The notes under the pieces were generated by a model. It was not told the origin of the DNA, ran no database searches, and worked only from the letters and a program-made list of their open reading frames with translations. Made by a program: the position numbers and the translations under genes. From Catellatospora bangladeshensis (GTDB lineage: Bacteria; Actinomycetota; Actinomycetes; Mycobacteriales; Micromonosporaceae): a DNA stretch of 64,000 bases. Positions 20,413 through 28,579 of the stretch are shown piece by piece (within the stretch, counting starts at the first letter, position 1; every line of letters starts with the position of its first letter). The stretch lies in contig NZ_BONF01000038.1 in NCBI RefSeq assembly GCF_016862575.1, forward strand, positions 1 to 64,000, given 5' to 3'.

Positions 20413-21036
20413 GTGTATGACCAACGAGTAACCGAGGGCGGGGCGGCCCGGACCGCACCTCTGCTCGCGGTGGTCGGAGGGCCGACCGGCGCGGGCAAGT
20501 CGACGCTGGTCAACAGCCTGGCGCGAGCCCCGATCAGCGCCACCGGCATCCTCCGCCCCACCACCCGCAAACCGGCCCTGGCCTGCCACCCCCGCAGCGT
20601 GGCCGCGATGTCCTGGCTCGGGATCCCGCCGATCGCGGCACCCGCCCTCCCGGCGCACCTCGCGATCGTGGACGCGCCGGACGTGAACGCCGTCGACCAG
20701 ACCAACCGGTCCGCGACCGAGGCCGTGTTCGAGCGGGCCGACCTCTGGATCTTCCTGACCACGGCGGCCCGCTACGCTGACGCCCAGGCGTGGCGGGACC
20801 TGCGCGCCGCGCAGCAGCGAAGGGTCGATCTCGCCGTGATCCTCGACCGCGTTCCCAGTGCGGCCGCGGACGAGATCCTGCCGCACCTCACGCAACTGCT
20901 CGGCGAGCCGGTGCCGCTGTTCGTGGTCGCGGAGTCCGAGCTCGACCGGCAGGGCATGCTCGCCGAGAGGGTGGTCACTCCGATCTGGGAGTTCCTCCAC
21001 AAGTGCGCGAGTGCGAAACTTGCCGAGGCAACATGA
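20413..21036 (+). CDS. YfjP/dynamin-like P-loop GTPase, short form
   Basis: A 207-residue P-loop NTPase. Walker A is VGGPTGAGKSTLVNSL (about 21-36), a switch-like GILRPTTRKP follows (about 45-54), and the Walker B/G3 equivalent is IVDAPDVN (about 87-94). A typical NKxD G4 motif is missing: the expected place reads VILDRVP. No membrane helix is evident. The GTG start at 20413 has TAGGCT six bases upstream, fitting a leaderless transcript. It is followed 27 bases on by a longer relative sharing the GILRPTT motif. It is divergent from dnaK across HAIR sites, so heat-shock control is possible. Substrate and role unknown. Confidence 0.78.
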   Translation: MYDQRVTEGGAARTAPLLAVVGGPTGAGKSTLVNSLARAPISATGILRPTTRKPALACHPRSVAAMSWLGIPPIAAPALPAHLAIVDAPDVNAVDQTNRSATEAVFERADLWIFLTTAARYADAQAWRDLRAAQQRRVDLAVILDRVPSAAADEILPHLTQLLGEPVPLFVVAESELDRQGMLAERVVTPIWEFLHKCASAKLAEAT

Positions 21037-21063
21037 CGTCGAGGAGAGCGGAAGGAGGGCCCG

Positions 21064-22362
21064 GTGACCCACGCCACCCCCGGTAGTGAGTCCGTCGCCA
21101 CCAAGCTCGACATCGTCCAGCAGGTCGTGGACCTCGCGGGCGAGCACCTCGCCGGTGAGCCGGCGCTGGAGAACGCGCGGGTGATCGCCGAGCGCTCGGC
21201 GGACCGGCTGCGGCTGTCCCGGGGCTTCACCACCATCGCGCTGGCCGGCACCACCGGCAGCGGCAAGTCCAGCATGTTCAACGCGTTCACCACGATCGAC
21301 CGGTCGCCCGCGGGCATCCTGCGCCCGACCACCTCCGAGCCGTACGCATGCGTGTGGGGCAGCCTGACGTACGCCGACGAGCTGCTGGACTGGCTCGGCG
21401 TCTCCTCGCGGCGCCGGTTCACGCGCGAGTCCGCGCTCGACGCCAACGACGAGGCCGGCCTGCGCGGCATGATCCTGCTCGACCTGCCCGACGTCGACTC
21501 CGTCGAGCCGCGCCACCGCGCCGAGGTGGACCGGCTGCTGCACCTGGTCGACGTCGTGGTCTGGATCTGCGACCCGCAGAAGTACGGTGACCAGCTCGTA
21601 CACGAGGGTTACCTGCGCCAGCTCGCCAGCCAGCGCGACGGCCTCATCGTCGCCCTCAACCAGACCGACAAGCTGCAGCCCGCCCAGCTGCCCAAGGTCG
21701 GCGCCGACCTGCGCCAGCTGCTCGACGACGGCGGCCTGGGCAAGGTGCCCCTGGTCCCGACCTCGGCGACCGGCGACGTGCCCGCGCTGCCGACGAGCAA
21801 GCGCGGCCCGATCAAGCCCAAGCCCGGCCCGTTCGTCACCGAGCGCTCCACCCGCGGCTACCCCGGCGTGGCCGTGCTGCGCGCCCTGCTGGAGCCGGTC
21901 ATCCTGCGCGGCACCGTCGCCGAGGAGGCCGTCGACCGCGACCTCACCGCGACCCTGGCCGACTTCGCCAAGCTGGTGGGCAACCCGGTCACCCCGCCGT
22001 CGATCAACTCCCTGGTCCGCGGGCTGGCCTCGGCCGGCACGGACGCCGCCCGCGTCGAGCAGTCCGTCCAGGCGTTCGCCGCGAGCGCCGCGGCCGGCCT
22101 GCCCGGCCCCTGGGCACGAGCCGTCGAGACGGCCGCCCGGTCCCGCCTCGGCGAGCTGCCCGCGGCACTGAGCCAGGCCGTCGCGTACGCCGACGCGCAG
22201 CGCCCGCGCCGCGCGTGGCTGCCCGGTGCGAAGAAGCGCGCCGACGCCCGCACCGAGACGATCCTGCGCGCCGAGATCGACAAGGTCGCCCTGCGTTACG
22301 TGGTGGAGCCCGTCCGCCGGGCCCTCACCGCCTACGAACGCACCCGCACCACCCTGACCTGA
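21064..22362 (+). CDS. YfjP-family (dynamin-like) GTPase
   Basis: A 432-residue protein. G1 is LAGTTGSGKSSMFNAF (about 60-75), with GILRPTTSEPYACVWG after it (G2 Thr, about 84-99). G3 is LLDLPDVDSV (about 139-148) and G4 NQTDKL (about 199-204). A helical C-terminal half (about 270-432) follows, ending in a basic region. It is shorter than the 500-600-residue YfjP proteins and lacks their hydrophobic C-terminal hairpin. It is second in a two-gene operon with the short GTPase. A membrane-remodelling or stress role by analogy with dynamins is inference. It converges on the PG-repeat gene across two palindromes. Confidence 0.82.
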   Translation: MTHATPGSESVATKLDIVQQVVDLAGEHLAGEPALENARVIAERSADRLRLSRGFTTIALAGTTGSGKSSMFNAFTTIDRSPAGILRPTTSEPYACVWGSLTYADELLDWLGVSSRRRFTRESALDANDEAGLRGMILLDLPDVDSVEPRHRAEVDRLLHLVDVVVWICDPQKYGDQLVHEGYLRQLASQRDGLIVALNQTDKLQPAQLPKVGADLRQLLDDGGLGKVPLVPTSATGDVPALPTSKRGPIKPKPGPFVTERSTRGYPGVAVLRALLEPVILRGTVAEEAVDRDLTATLADFAKLVGNPVTPPSINSLVRGLASAGTDAARVEQSVQAFAASAAAGLPGPWARAVETAARSRLGELPAALSQAVAYADAQRPRRAWLPGAKKRADARTETILRAEIDKVALRYVVEPVRRALTAYERTRTTLT

Positions 22363-22397
22363 CCACCTTTTCCCGCAACCCGCGGGCTTCCACCGTC

Positions 22398-22462
22398 AAG
22401 ATCGCCGTCTCGTGTCACTTTGTGCAGCCTGACCGCACCTCCCGACACGAGACGGCGATCTT
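22398..22462. repeat. Large palindromic element 1 (REP-like)
   Basis: Arms 22398-22416 and 22444-22462 form a perfect 19-bp stem (AAGATCGCCGTCTCGTGTC) with a 27-base loop. The element is nearly repeated at 22523-22587. It lies between converging genes. Confidence 0.85.
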
Positions 22463-22522
22463 TTCCATCCGGCGGCCGCCAACCGGCCACCATTTCCGGG
22501 AAACTGCCGCCTCCTAACACGC

Positions 22523-22587
22523 AAGATCGCCGTCTCGTGTCAGTTTCTGCGGTCTAACCACACCTTCTGACACGAAACGGCGATCTT
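22523..22587. repeat. Large palindromic element 2 (REP-like)
   Basis: Arms 22523-22543 and 22567-22587 pair over 20 of 21 positions. It has the same arm sequence as element 1, and the loops are related but diverged (TTTGTGCAGCCTGACC versus TTTCTGCGGTCTAACC). Direct tandem duplication of a palindrome. Confidence 0.85.
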
Positions 22588-22614
22588 CACAGAGTCGGAC
22601 CGTCCATGGCGGCG

Positions 22615-24096
22615 TCAGCGGTGGCGGAAGGTACCCGCGTCGCCGTGGCGCGCCTTGGACCCACCGACCCGGGACCTGCCTGCCCCGGACTTGCCGGACT
22701 CGGACTTGCCGGAGTTGGACCTGCCACCCTGGAACTCGGCGGCCTTCCGGTGCTTCGCCTTGCGGACGTGCTGGCGCCTTTCTTCGTCGCCGCCTGCCCT
22801 GCGCTCGGCCGGCTTCAGCCGCGCCACGAGACCTGAGCGTTCCGTGGCCTCGCGCACCTTGCCACGTGGGCTGCTCGCCTCACGGCGGTTTGCGGTGCGC
22901 ACCTCGGGTGCCGTCACCTCGACCGGGGCGACCCGCGCCGACCCGAACCGGGCAGGGACCACCCGAGTGCCGGACGGCAACCCGTGTGTTGCCTTCGCAA
23001 CCCAGAAGTTGCCATCCCCGGAGGCAGACCACTTCCGCTTCGCGGCGGACAGCCCTCCCGGCAGAGCCTTCAGCGAACCGCGCTGCCCCTGGCGAACGCG
23101 GGACACCGCAGGCCGTGCGTGATCGCGGCTGGCAGAGCCCCGCAGGTCGCGAGGCATTGCCCCACGCGCGAGCACCGGCTGGCGCACGCCGTCCGCCACC
23201 ACCACGCGACCACGTCCGCTCCCGTCGCCGTCGCCACCCGGCTCGCACGGCTCACCCTGACCGGACCAGCCGCCCTGGTCGTGGCGGTGCCAGCGCCAGG
23301 GGAGGTGCGGCCGGTCCGGACGAGCGTGGCCGCCGGACACCCAGGGACCCCCCGGGAAGGCGGGCCCGCCGGGGATAGGGCCGCCCGGCAAGGGACCCCC
23401 GCCGGGCAGGCCCGGCCCACCCGGTAACGACGGGCCAGGGATCGACGGCTCACCGGGAAACGACGGCTCGCCGGGAAACGACGGGCCGGGGAGCCATGGG
23501 CCAGGGAACGACGGGCCAGGGAACGACGGGCCAGGGAAAGACGGCTCGCCGGGAAAGGCGGGGCCGGGATCGGCCGGGGCGGGCGGGACCGGCCGCACCG
23601 CACCGGGCTTGGGCGGATGGGCCACCGGCCGCCAGACCGGCCGCAGCGGCGGCGCCACGATCGGAGCCTGATGCTCCAGCAGCGGATCATCGGCGGTGCC
23701 GCCCGGCGGCTCGGCGGGCTCCGCGTCGTCGTGCACGGCGGCCTGGGCGAGGCCGGGGTCGGCCTGGGGCGCCGGCCGGACCGGACGTTCAGGCAGCCGG
23801 AGCGAGGGCGGGGCGAGATGATCACCGGGCACCACGAACGGCTGCAGCGGCCCGGCCAGGCGGGCGCCGAAGTCGGGATCTACGCCGTCCAGCCCGGCCC
23901 GCAGCACGATCCAGCTGGGCACTGCGGTCAGGCCGACCAGCAGCGAGACGAGCAGGCCGTACCGGCGGGACGGGGGACGGGCGGGACGGGTCCGGGCGAA
24001 CGCCGCGGGCGCCACGGGCGCCGGTGCCGCCGCCGGGACGGGCTGGGGTCTCGGCGGGGCGCCGAAGACGTCTTCCAGGAAACTTTCGTCGGGCAT
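22615..24096 (-). CDS. Membrane-anchored PG-repeat (collagen-like) protein
   Basis: A 493-residue protein. The start at 24096 (MPDESFLEDVFGAPP) has ribosome site AAGGAGC. A short proline/alanine-rich cytoplasmic part precedes one transmembrane helix (about 47-68). An extracellular proline-rich region is followed by about a dozen repeats of the type S-F-P-G-x-P (about residues 175-245). The C-terminal half is basic, Arg/Lys-rich, and ends with repeats of GKS, GRS and GGSKARHG. The hexapeptide repeats arise from 18-base DNA repeats near 23440-23560. No known enzymatic domain. A surface or wall-spanning stalk is a reasonable inference, and the repeat number may vary between strains. Confidence 0.7.
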   Translation of the reverse strand: MPDESFLEDVFGAPPRPQPVPAAAPAPVAPAAFARTRPARPPSRRYGLLVSLLVGLTAVPSWIVLRAGLDGVDPDFGARLAGPLQPFVVPGDHLAPPSLRLPERPVRPAPQADPGLAQAAVHDDAEPAEPPGGTADDPLLEHQAPIVAPPLRPVWRPVAHPPKPGAVRPVPPAPADPGPAFPGEPSFPGPSFPGPSFPGPWLPGPSFPGEPSFPGEPSIPGPSLPGGPGLPGGGPLPGGPIPGGPAFPGGPWVSGGHARPDRPHLPWRWHRHDQGGWSGQGEPCEPGGDGDGSGRGRVVVADGVRQPVLARGAMPRDLRGSASRDHARPAVSRVRQGQRGSLKALPGGLSAAKRKWSASGDGNFWVAKATHGLPSGTRVVPARFGSARVAPVEVTAPEVRTANRREASSPRGKVREATERSGLVARLKPAERRAGGDEERRQHVRKAKHRKAAEFQGGRSNSGKSESGKSGAGRSRVGGSKARHGDAGTFRHR

Positions 24097-24410
24097 CGGA
24101 GTGCTCCTTGGGGGCACGGGGGGAATTGGCCCAGAATGCCCCAAACAACGCCATGATCCGGGTATTTGACGTATTCCCCGGCCCAGATTTTCTGGCTGAC
24201 GGTTGCCAATATCACGTGCCTGGCCTGTGACTGCCGCCACCGATACGGCAGTATGGGGGCCAGGCGGCAGCGTGGCCGTGGTCACCGCGTACTCCGGACT
24301 CACACTGCCGCAGCCAGGCGTCTTCGCCCCACGAGGGACTCGACGTGGCGCCAACCGATGCGCGGCAGACACACCCCGTCGCCGACGCACCACTGACAGG
24401 GAGAACACGG
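24097..24410. other. Divergent intergenic region upstream of the dehydrogenase operon
   Basis: 314 bases without a gene. It holds the ribosome site of the PG-repeat gene at the left and that of pdhA (CAGGGAGAACACGG) at the right. A 7-bp inverted repeat ACTGCCG/CGGCAGT with 9-base spacing (24230-24252) could be an operator. No convincing -35/-10 pair could be fixed by eye. Confidence 0.5.
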
Positions 24411-25553
24411 ATGACCAGAGTCGAGCGCGCGGCTCCGCGCCGCGGCGGCAAGCGCTCGGGACCCCCCGAGCCGGAGTTCGTACAGCTCCTCACCCCCGAG
24501 GGCGAGCGAGTCTCACACCCCGACTACTCCGTCGACTTCACCGACGACGAGCTGCGCGGTCTCTACCGCGACCTGGTCACGGTGCGCAAGCTCGACGCCG
24601 AGGCGACCGCCCTGCAGCGCCAGGGTGAGCTGGGCATCTGGGCCAGCCTGCTGGGCCAGGAGGCGGCGCAGGTCGGTTCCGGCCGGGCGCTGCGCACGCA
24701 GGACATGGCCTTCCCGACGTACCGCGAGCACGGCGTGCTCTACTGCCGCAACATCGACCCGATCATGCCGCTGGGCCTGTTCCGGGGTGTCGACCAGGGC
24801 GGCTGGGACCCGGTGGCGAACCGGTTCAACACGTACACGATCGTGATCGGCGCGCAGACCCTGCACGCGACCGGGTATGCGATGGGCGTGGCCAAGGACG
24901 GCAAGGTCGGCGACGACGACGAGACCAGCGAGGCGGTCATCGCCTACTTCGGCGACGGCGCGACCAGCCAGGGCGACGTGAACGAGTCGTTCATCTTCAG
25001 CAGCGTCTACAACGCGCCGATCGTGTTCTTCTGCCAGAACAACCAGTACGCCATCTCCGAGCCGCTGGAGCGCCAGACCCGCATCCCGCTGTACCAGCGC
25101 GCGGCCGGCTTCGGCTTCCCCGGCATCCGGGTGGACGGCAACGACGTGCTCGCGACGTACGCGGTGACCCGCGCGGCGCTGGACAACGCGCGCCACGGCC
25201 AGGGCCCGACCCTGATCGAGGCGTACACCTACCGCATGGGCGCGCACACCACCTCCGACGACCCGACCCGCTACCGGGTGGCCAGCGAGGTGGAGGCGTG
25301 GCAGGCCAAGGACCCGATCGTGCGCATGCGGCTGCTGCTGGAGAAGCAGGGCCTGGCCGACGAGGCGTTCTTCAAGGCCGTGGACGAGCAGGCCCGGGTC
25401 GAGGCGGTCAAGCTGCGCGAGCGGGTGCTCTCGATGCCGGACCCCGACCCGGTGACCATGTTCGACCACGTCTACCCCAACGGCTCGCCGCTGGTCGACA
25501 AGCAGCGCGCCGAGTTCGAGACCTACCACGCCTCGTTCGAGGGGAGCCACTGA
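24411..25553 (+). CDS. pdhA: 2-oxoacid (pyruvate) dehydrogenase E1 component, alpha subunit
   Basis: A 380-residue thiamine-diphosphate enzyme subunit that, with the beta subunit, decarboxylates a 2-oxoacid and transfers the acyl group to the E2 lipoyl arm. The ThDP motif GDGATSQGDVNE starts at about residue 181, followed by FFCQNNQYAIS. The phosphorylation-loop region reads YRMGAHTTSDDPTRYR (about 272-287). The start at 24411 (MTRVERAAPRRGGK) follows AGGGAGA. The stop is 2 bases before the E1 beta ATG. Pyruvate is the likely substrate from the E1alpha N-terminal type, but branched-chain 2-oxoacids cannot be excluded from sequence alone. Confidence 0.9.
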   Translation: MTRVERAAPRRGGKRSGPPEPEFVQLLTPEGERVSHPDYSVDFTDDELRGLYRDLVTVRKLDAEATALQRQGELGIWASLLGQEAAQVGSGRALRTQDMAFPTYREHGVLYCRNIDPIMPLGLFRGVDQGGWDPVANRFNTYTIVIGAQTLHATGYAMGVAKDGKVGDDDETSEAVIAYFGDGATSQGDVNESFIFSSVYNAPIVFFCQNNQYAISEPLERQTRIPLYQRAAGFGFPGIRVDGNDVLATYAVTRAALDNARHGQGPTLIEAYTYRMGAHTTSDDPTRYRVASEVEAWQAKDPIVRMRLLLEKQGLADEAFFKAVDEQARVEAVKLRERVLSMPDPDPVTMFDHVYPNGSPLVDKQRAEFETYHASFEGSH

Positions 25554-25555
25554 TC

Positions 25556-26539
<984 letters not shown>

Positions 26540-26555
26540 GGAAGGGGAGCGCAGC

Positions 26556-27983
26556 ATGGCGATCAACCAGTTCCCCCTGCCCGACCTCGGTGAGGGTCTG
26601 ACCGAGGGCGAGATCCTCAAGTGGCTCGTCGCCGAGGGCGACGTCATCGAGCTCAACCAGCCCATCGTCGAGGTGGAGACCGCCAAGGCCGCGGTCGAGA
26701 TCCCGGCGAAGTGGGCTGGCAAGGTCGTCAAGATCTACGTGCCCGAGGGCACCGTGGTCGAGGTCGGCTCGCCGATCATCTCGATCGACACCGGCAGGGA
26801 CGCCGGGCCGGTCGGCGATGACATGTCGCAGGGCGCCGCCGCCCAGGCCGAGAAGGCCGCGGGCGAGGCGACCGGCGGGCTCATCGGCGAGACCACGGCC
26901 AGCGGCCGCACCGCGGTGCTGGTCGGCTACGGCCCGCGGGTGACCGCGGCCAAGCGGCGCGCCCGCAAGGGCGACGAGGCTCCGGCCGCCCCGGCTCCGG
27001 CCGCCCCGGCTCCGGTCGCGGCGGCTCCGGTCGCGCCTCCGGCCCCCGCGAAGCCCGCCTCCGCCCCGGCCGCCCCGGCGGCTCCCGCTCCGGCGGGGCA
27101 GAACGGGCACGCCGTGCTGGCCAAGCCGCCGGTCCGGATGCTGGCCCGCAACCTGGGCGTGGACCTGTCCACCGTGGCGGGCACCGGGCCGCAGGGCTCG
27201 ATCACCCGCGACGACGTGCAGTCCGCCGTGTCGGCCCCGGCCGCCGCGCCGGCTCAGCGCGTCGCCATGGCCCCGGGCCAGCGCGAGACCCGCATCCCCA
27301 TCAAGGGGGTACGCAAGCTGACCGCCGCCAACATGGTGGCCTCGGCCTTCACCGCGCCCCACGTCACCGAGTTCCTCACGGTGGACGTGACCCGGTCGAT
27401 GAAGGCCCTGGACCGGCTCAAGGCCGACCGGGAGTGGCGGGACGTGCGCGTCTCCCCGCTGCTGCTGGTCGCCAAGGCGGTGCTGCTGGCGGCCAAGCGC
27501 CACCCGATGGTCAACTCGTCGTGGGACGAGGCGGCGCAGGAGATCGTGGTCAAGGACTACGTGAACCTGGGCATCGCCGCGGCCACCGAGCGCGGCCTCA
27601 TCGTGCCGAACATCGCCGACGCGGGGAGCCTGTCCCTGCGGGAGCTGGCGGACGCGATGACCGACCTGGTGCAGACGGCGAAGTCGGGCAAGACGCCGCC
27701 GTCGGCGATGTCCGGCGGCACGTTCACGATCACCAACGTGGGCGTGTTCGGCGTGGACACCGGCACCCCGATCCTGCCCCCGGGCGAGGCCGCGATCCTG
27801 GCCTTCGGCGCGGTGCGGGAGACCCCGTGGGCGCACAAGGGCAAGGTCAAGCTGCGTCAGGTGACCACGCTCGGCCTGTCGTTCGACCACCGGATCATCG
27901 ACGGTGAGCTGGGCTCGAAGTTCCTCCGGGACATCGGCGCGTTCCTCACCGACCCCGAGGCCACGCTGCTCGCCTGGACCTGA
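26556..27983 (+). CDS. pdhC: Dihydrolipoyl acyltransferase (E2) of the 2-oxoacid dehydrogenase complex
   Basis: A 475-residue E2 core. It has one N-terminal lipoyl domain (about 3-78) with the lipoylated Lys in VETAKAAVE (about residue 44). An Ala/Pro-rich swinging linker (about 140-190) and the E3/E1-binding domain VRMLARNLGVDLSTVAGTGP (about 193-225) follow. The catalytic domain ends with LSFDHRIIDGELGSKFL, giving the active-site His and Asp (HxxxDG, about 445-450). Its stop codon overlaps the next start by one base (TGATG), so the flavin-reductase-like gene is co-translated. No E3 gene is present in the window. Confidence 0.95.
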   Translation: MAINQFPLPDLGEGLTEGEILKWLVAEGDVIELNQPIVEVETAKAAVEIPAKWAGKVVKIYVPEGTVVEVGSPIISIDTGRDAGPVGDDMSQGAAAQAEKAAGEATGGLIGETTASGRTAVLVGYGPRVTAAKRRARKGDEAPAAPAPAAPAPVAAAPVAPPAPAKPASAPAAPAAPAPAGQNGHAVLAKPPVRMLARNLGVDLSTVAGTGPQGSITRDDVQSAVSAPAAAPAQRVAMAPGQRETRIPIKGVRKLTAANMVASAFTAPHVTEFLTVDVTRSMKALDRLKADREWRDVRVSPLLLVAKAVLLAAKRHPMVNSSWDEAAQEIVVKDYVNLGIAAATERGLIVPNIADAGSLSLRELADAMTDLVQTAKSGKTPPSAMSGGTFTITNVGVFGVDTGTPILPPGEAAILAFGAVRETPWAHKGKVKLRQVTTLGLSFDHRIIDGELGSKFLRDIGAFLTDPEATLLAWT

Positions 27984-28483
27984 TGATCCACGACACCGAT
28001 CCGTTCGCGACCCCGGAGTCGGCGCGCAGTTCCGTGCGCCGGCTCCGGGGTCGCTTCGGCATGACCGTCTGCCTGTGGACGGCGCCTGGCCCGGCCGGGC
28101 TGACCGTGTCGTCGACGCTGGTCGGCGACGGCGACCCGGGGCGGGTGCTGGGGCTGATCGACGAGGAGTCGGAGCTGTGGCCCGCCATCGAGGCGGCCGG
28201 GGTGTTCACCGTGGTGCCGCTCGGCGAGCCGCACCGGCAGCTCGCGGACCGCTTCGCCGGGCTGATGCCCGCGCCCGGCGGGCTGTTCCGGCAGGAGGCC
28301 TGGGAGCAGACGCCGTACGGGCCGGTCCCGGCGGGCTCGGGGACGTGGGCGGGCTGCCGGCTGGACGCGGCGCGTCCCTTCGGCTGGGGGCTGCTCGTCG
28401 AGGGCACCCTGGAGCAGATCACTCTGGGTGACGCCGCCGTTCCGCTGATTCACCATCGTGGCAGGTACACGACACTGTCGTGA
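27983..28483 (+). CDS. Flavin-reductase-like domain protein
   Basis: A 166-residue protein resembling the FMN-binding split-barrel (flavin reductase-like) family. Features are FGMTVCLWTAPGPAGLTVSSTLV (about 25-47), where a T-S-ST segment would meet the flavin phosphate, and a C-terminal ALIHHRGRY-like PLIHHRGRYTTLS end. Several positions usual in the family are replaced, so flavin binding is uncertain. The ATG overlaps the E2 stop by one base, making it the fourth gene of the dehydrogenase operon, an unusual companion. A redox accessory role is inference. Confidence 0.7.
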   Translation: MIHDTDPFATPESARSSVRRLRGRFGMTVCLWTAPGPAGLTVSSTLVGDGDPGRVLGLIDEESELWPAIEAAGVFTVVPLGEPHRQLADRFAGLMPAPGGLFRQEAWEQTPYGPVPAGSGTWAGCRLDAARPFGWGLLVEGTLEQITLGDAAVPLIHHRGRYTTLS

Positions 28484-28579
28484 TCTAGGCGAGCCACGCG
28501 TGAGAACAGCCTGTGAGCTGCCGCGCCACGGCTGGGCGGTGCACCCGCGTTGTCGCCATCGCCTCGTAGGCTTGGTTTC

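Noticed and set aside
22398-22587. CRISPR array
   Set aside because: Only two units, each internally palindromic over most of its length, with no regular spacers and no cas genes.
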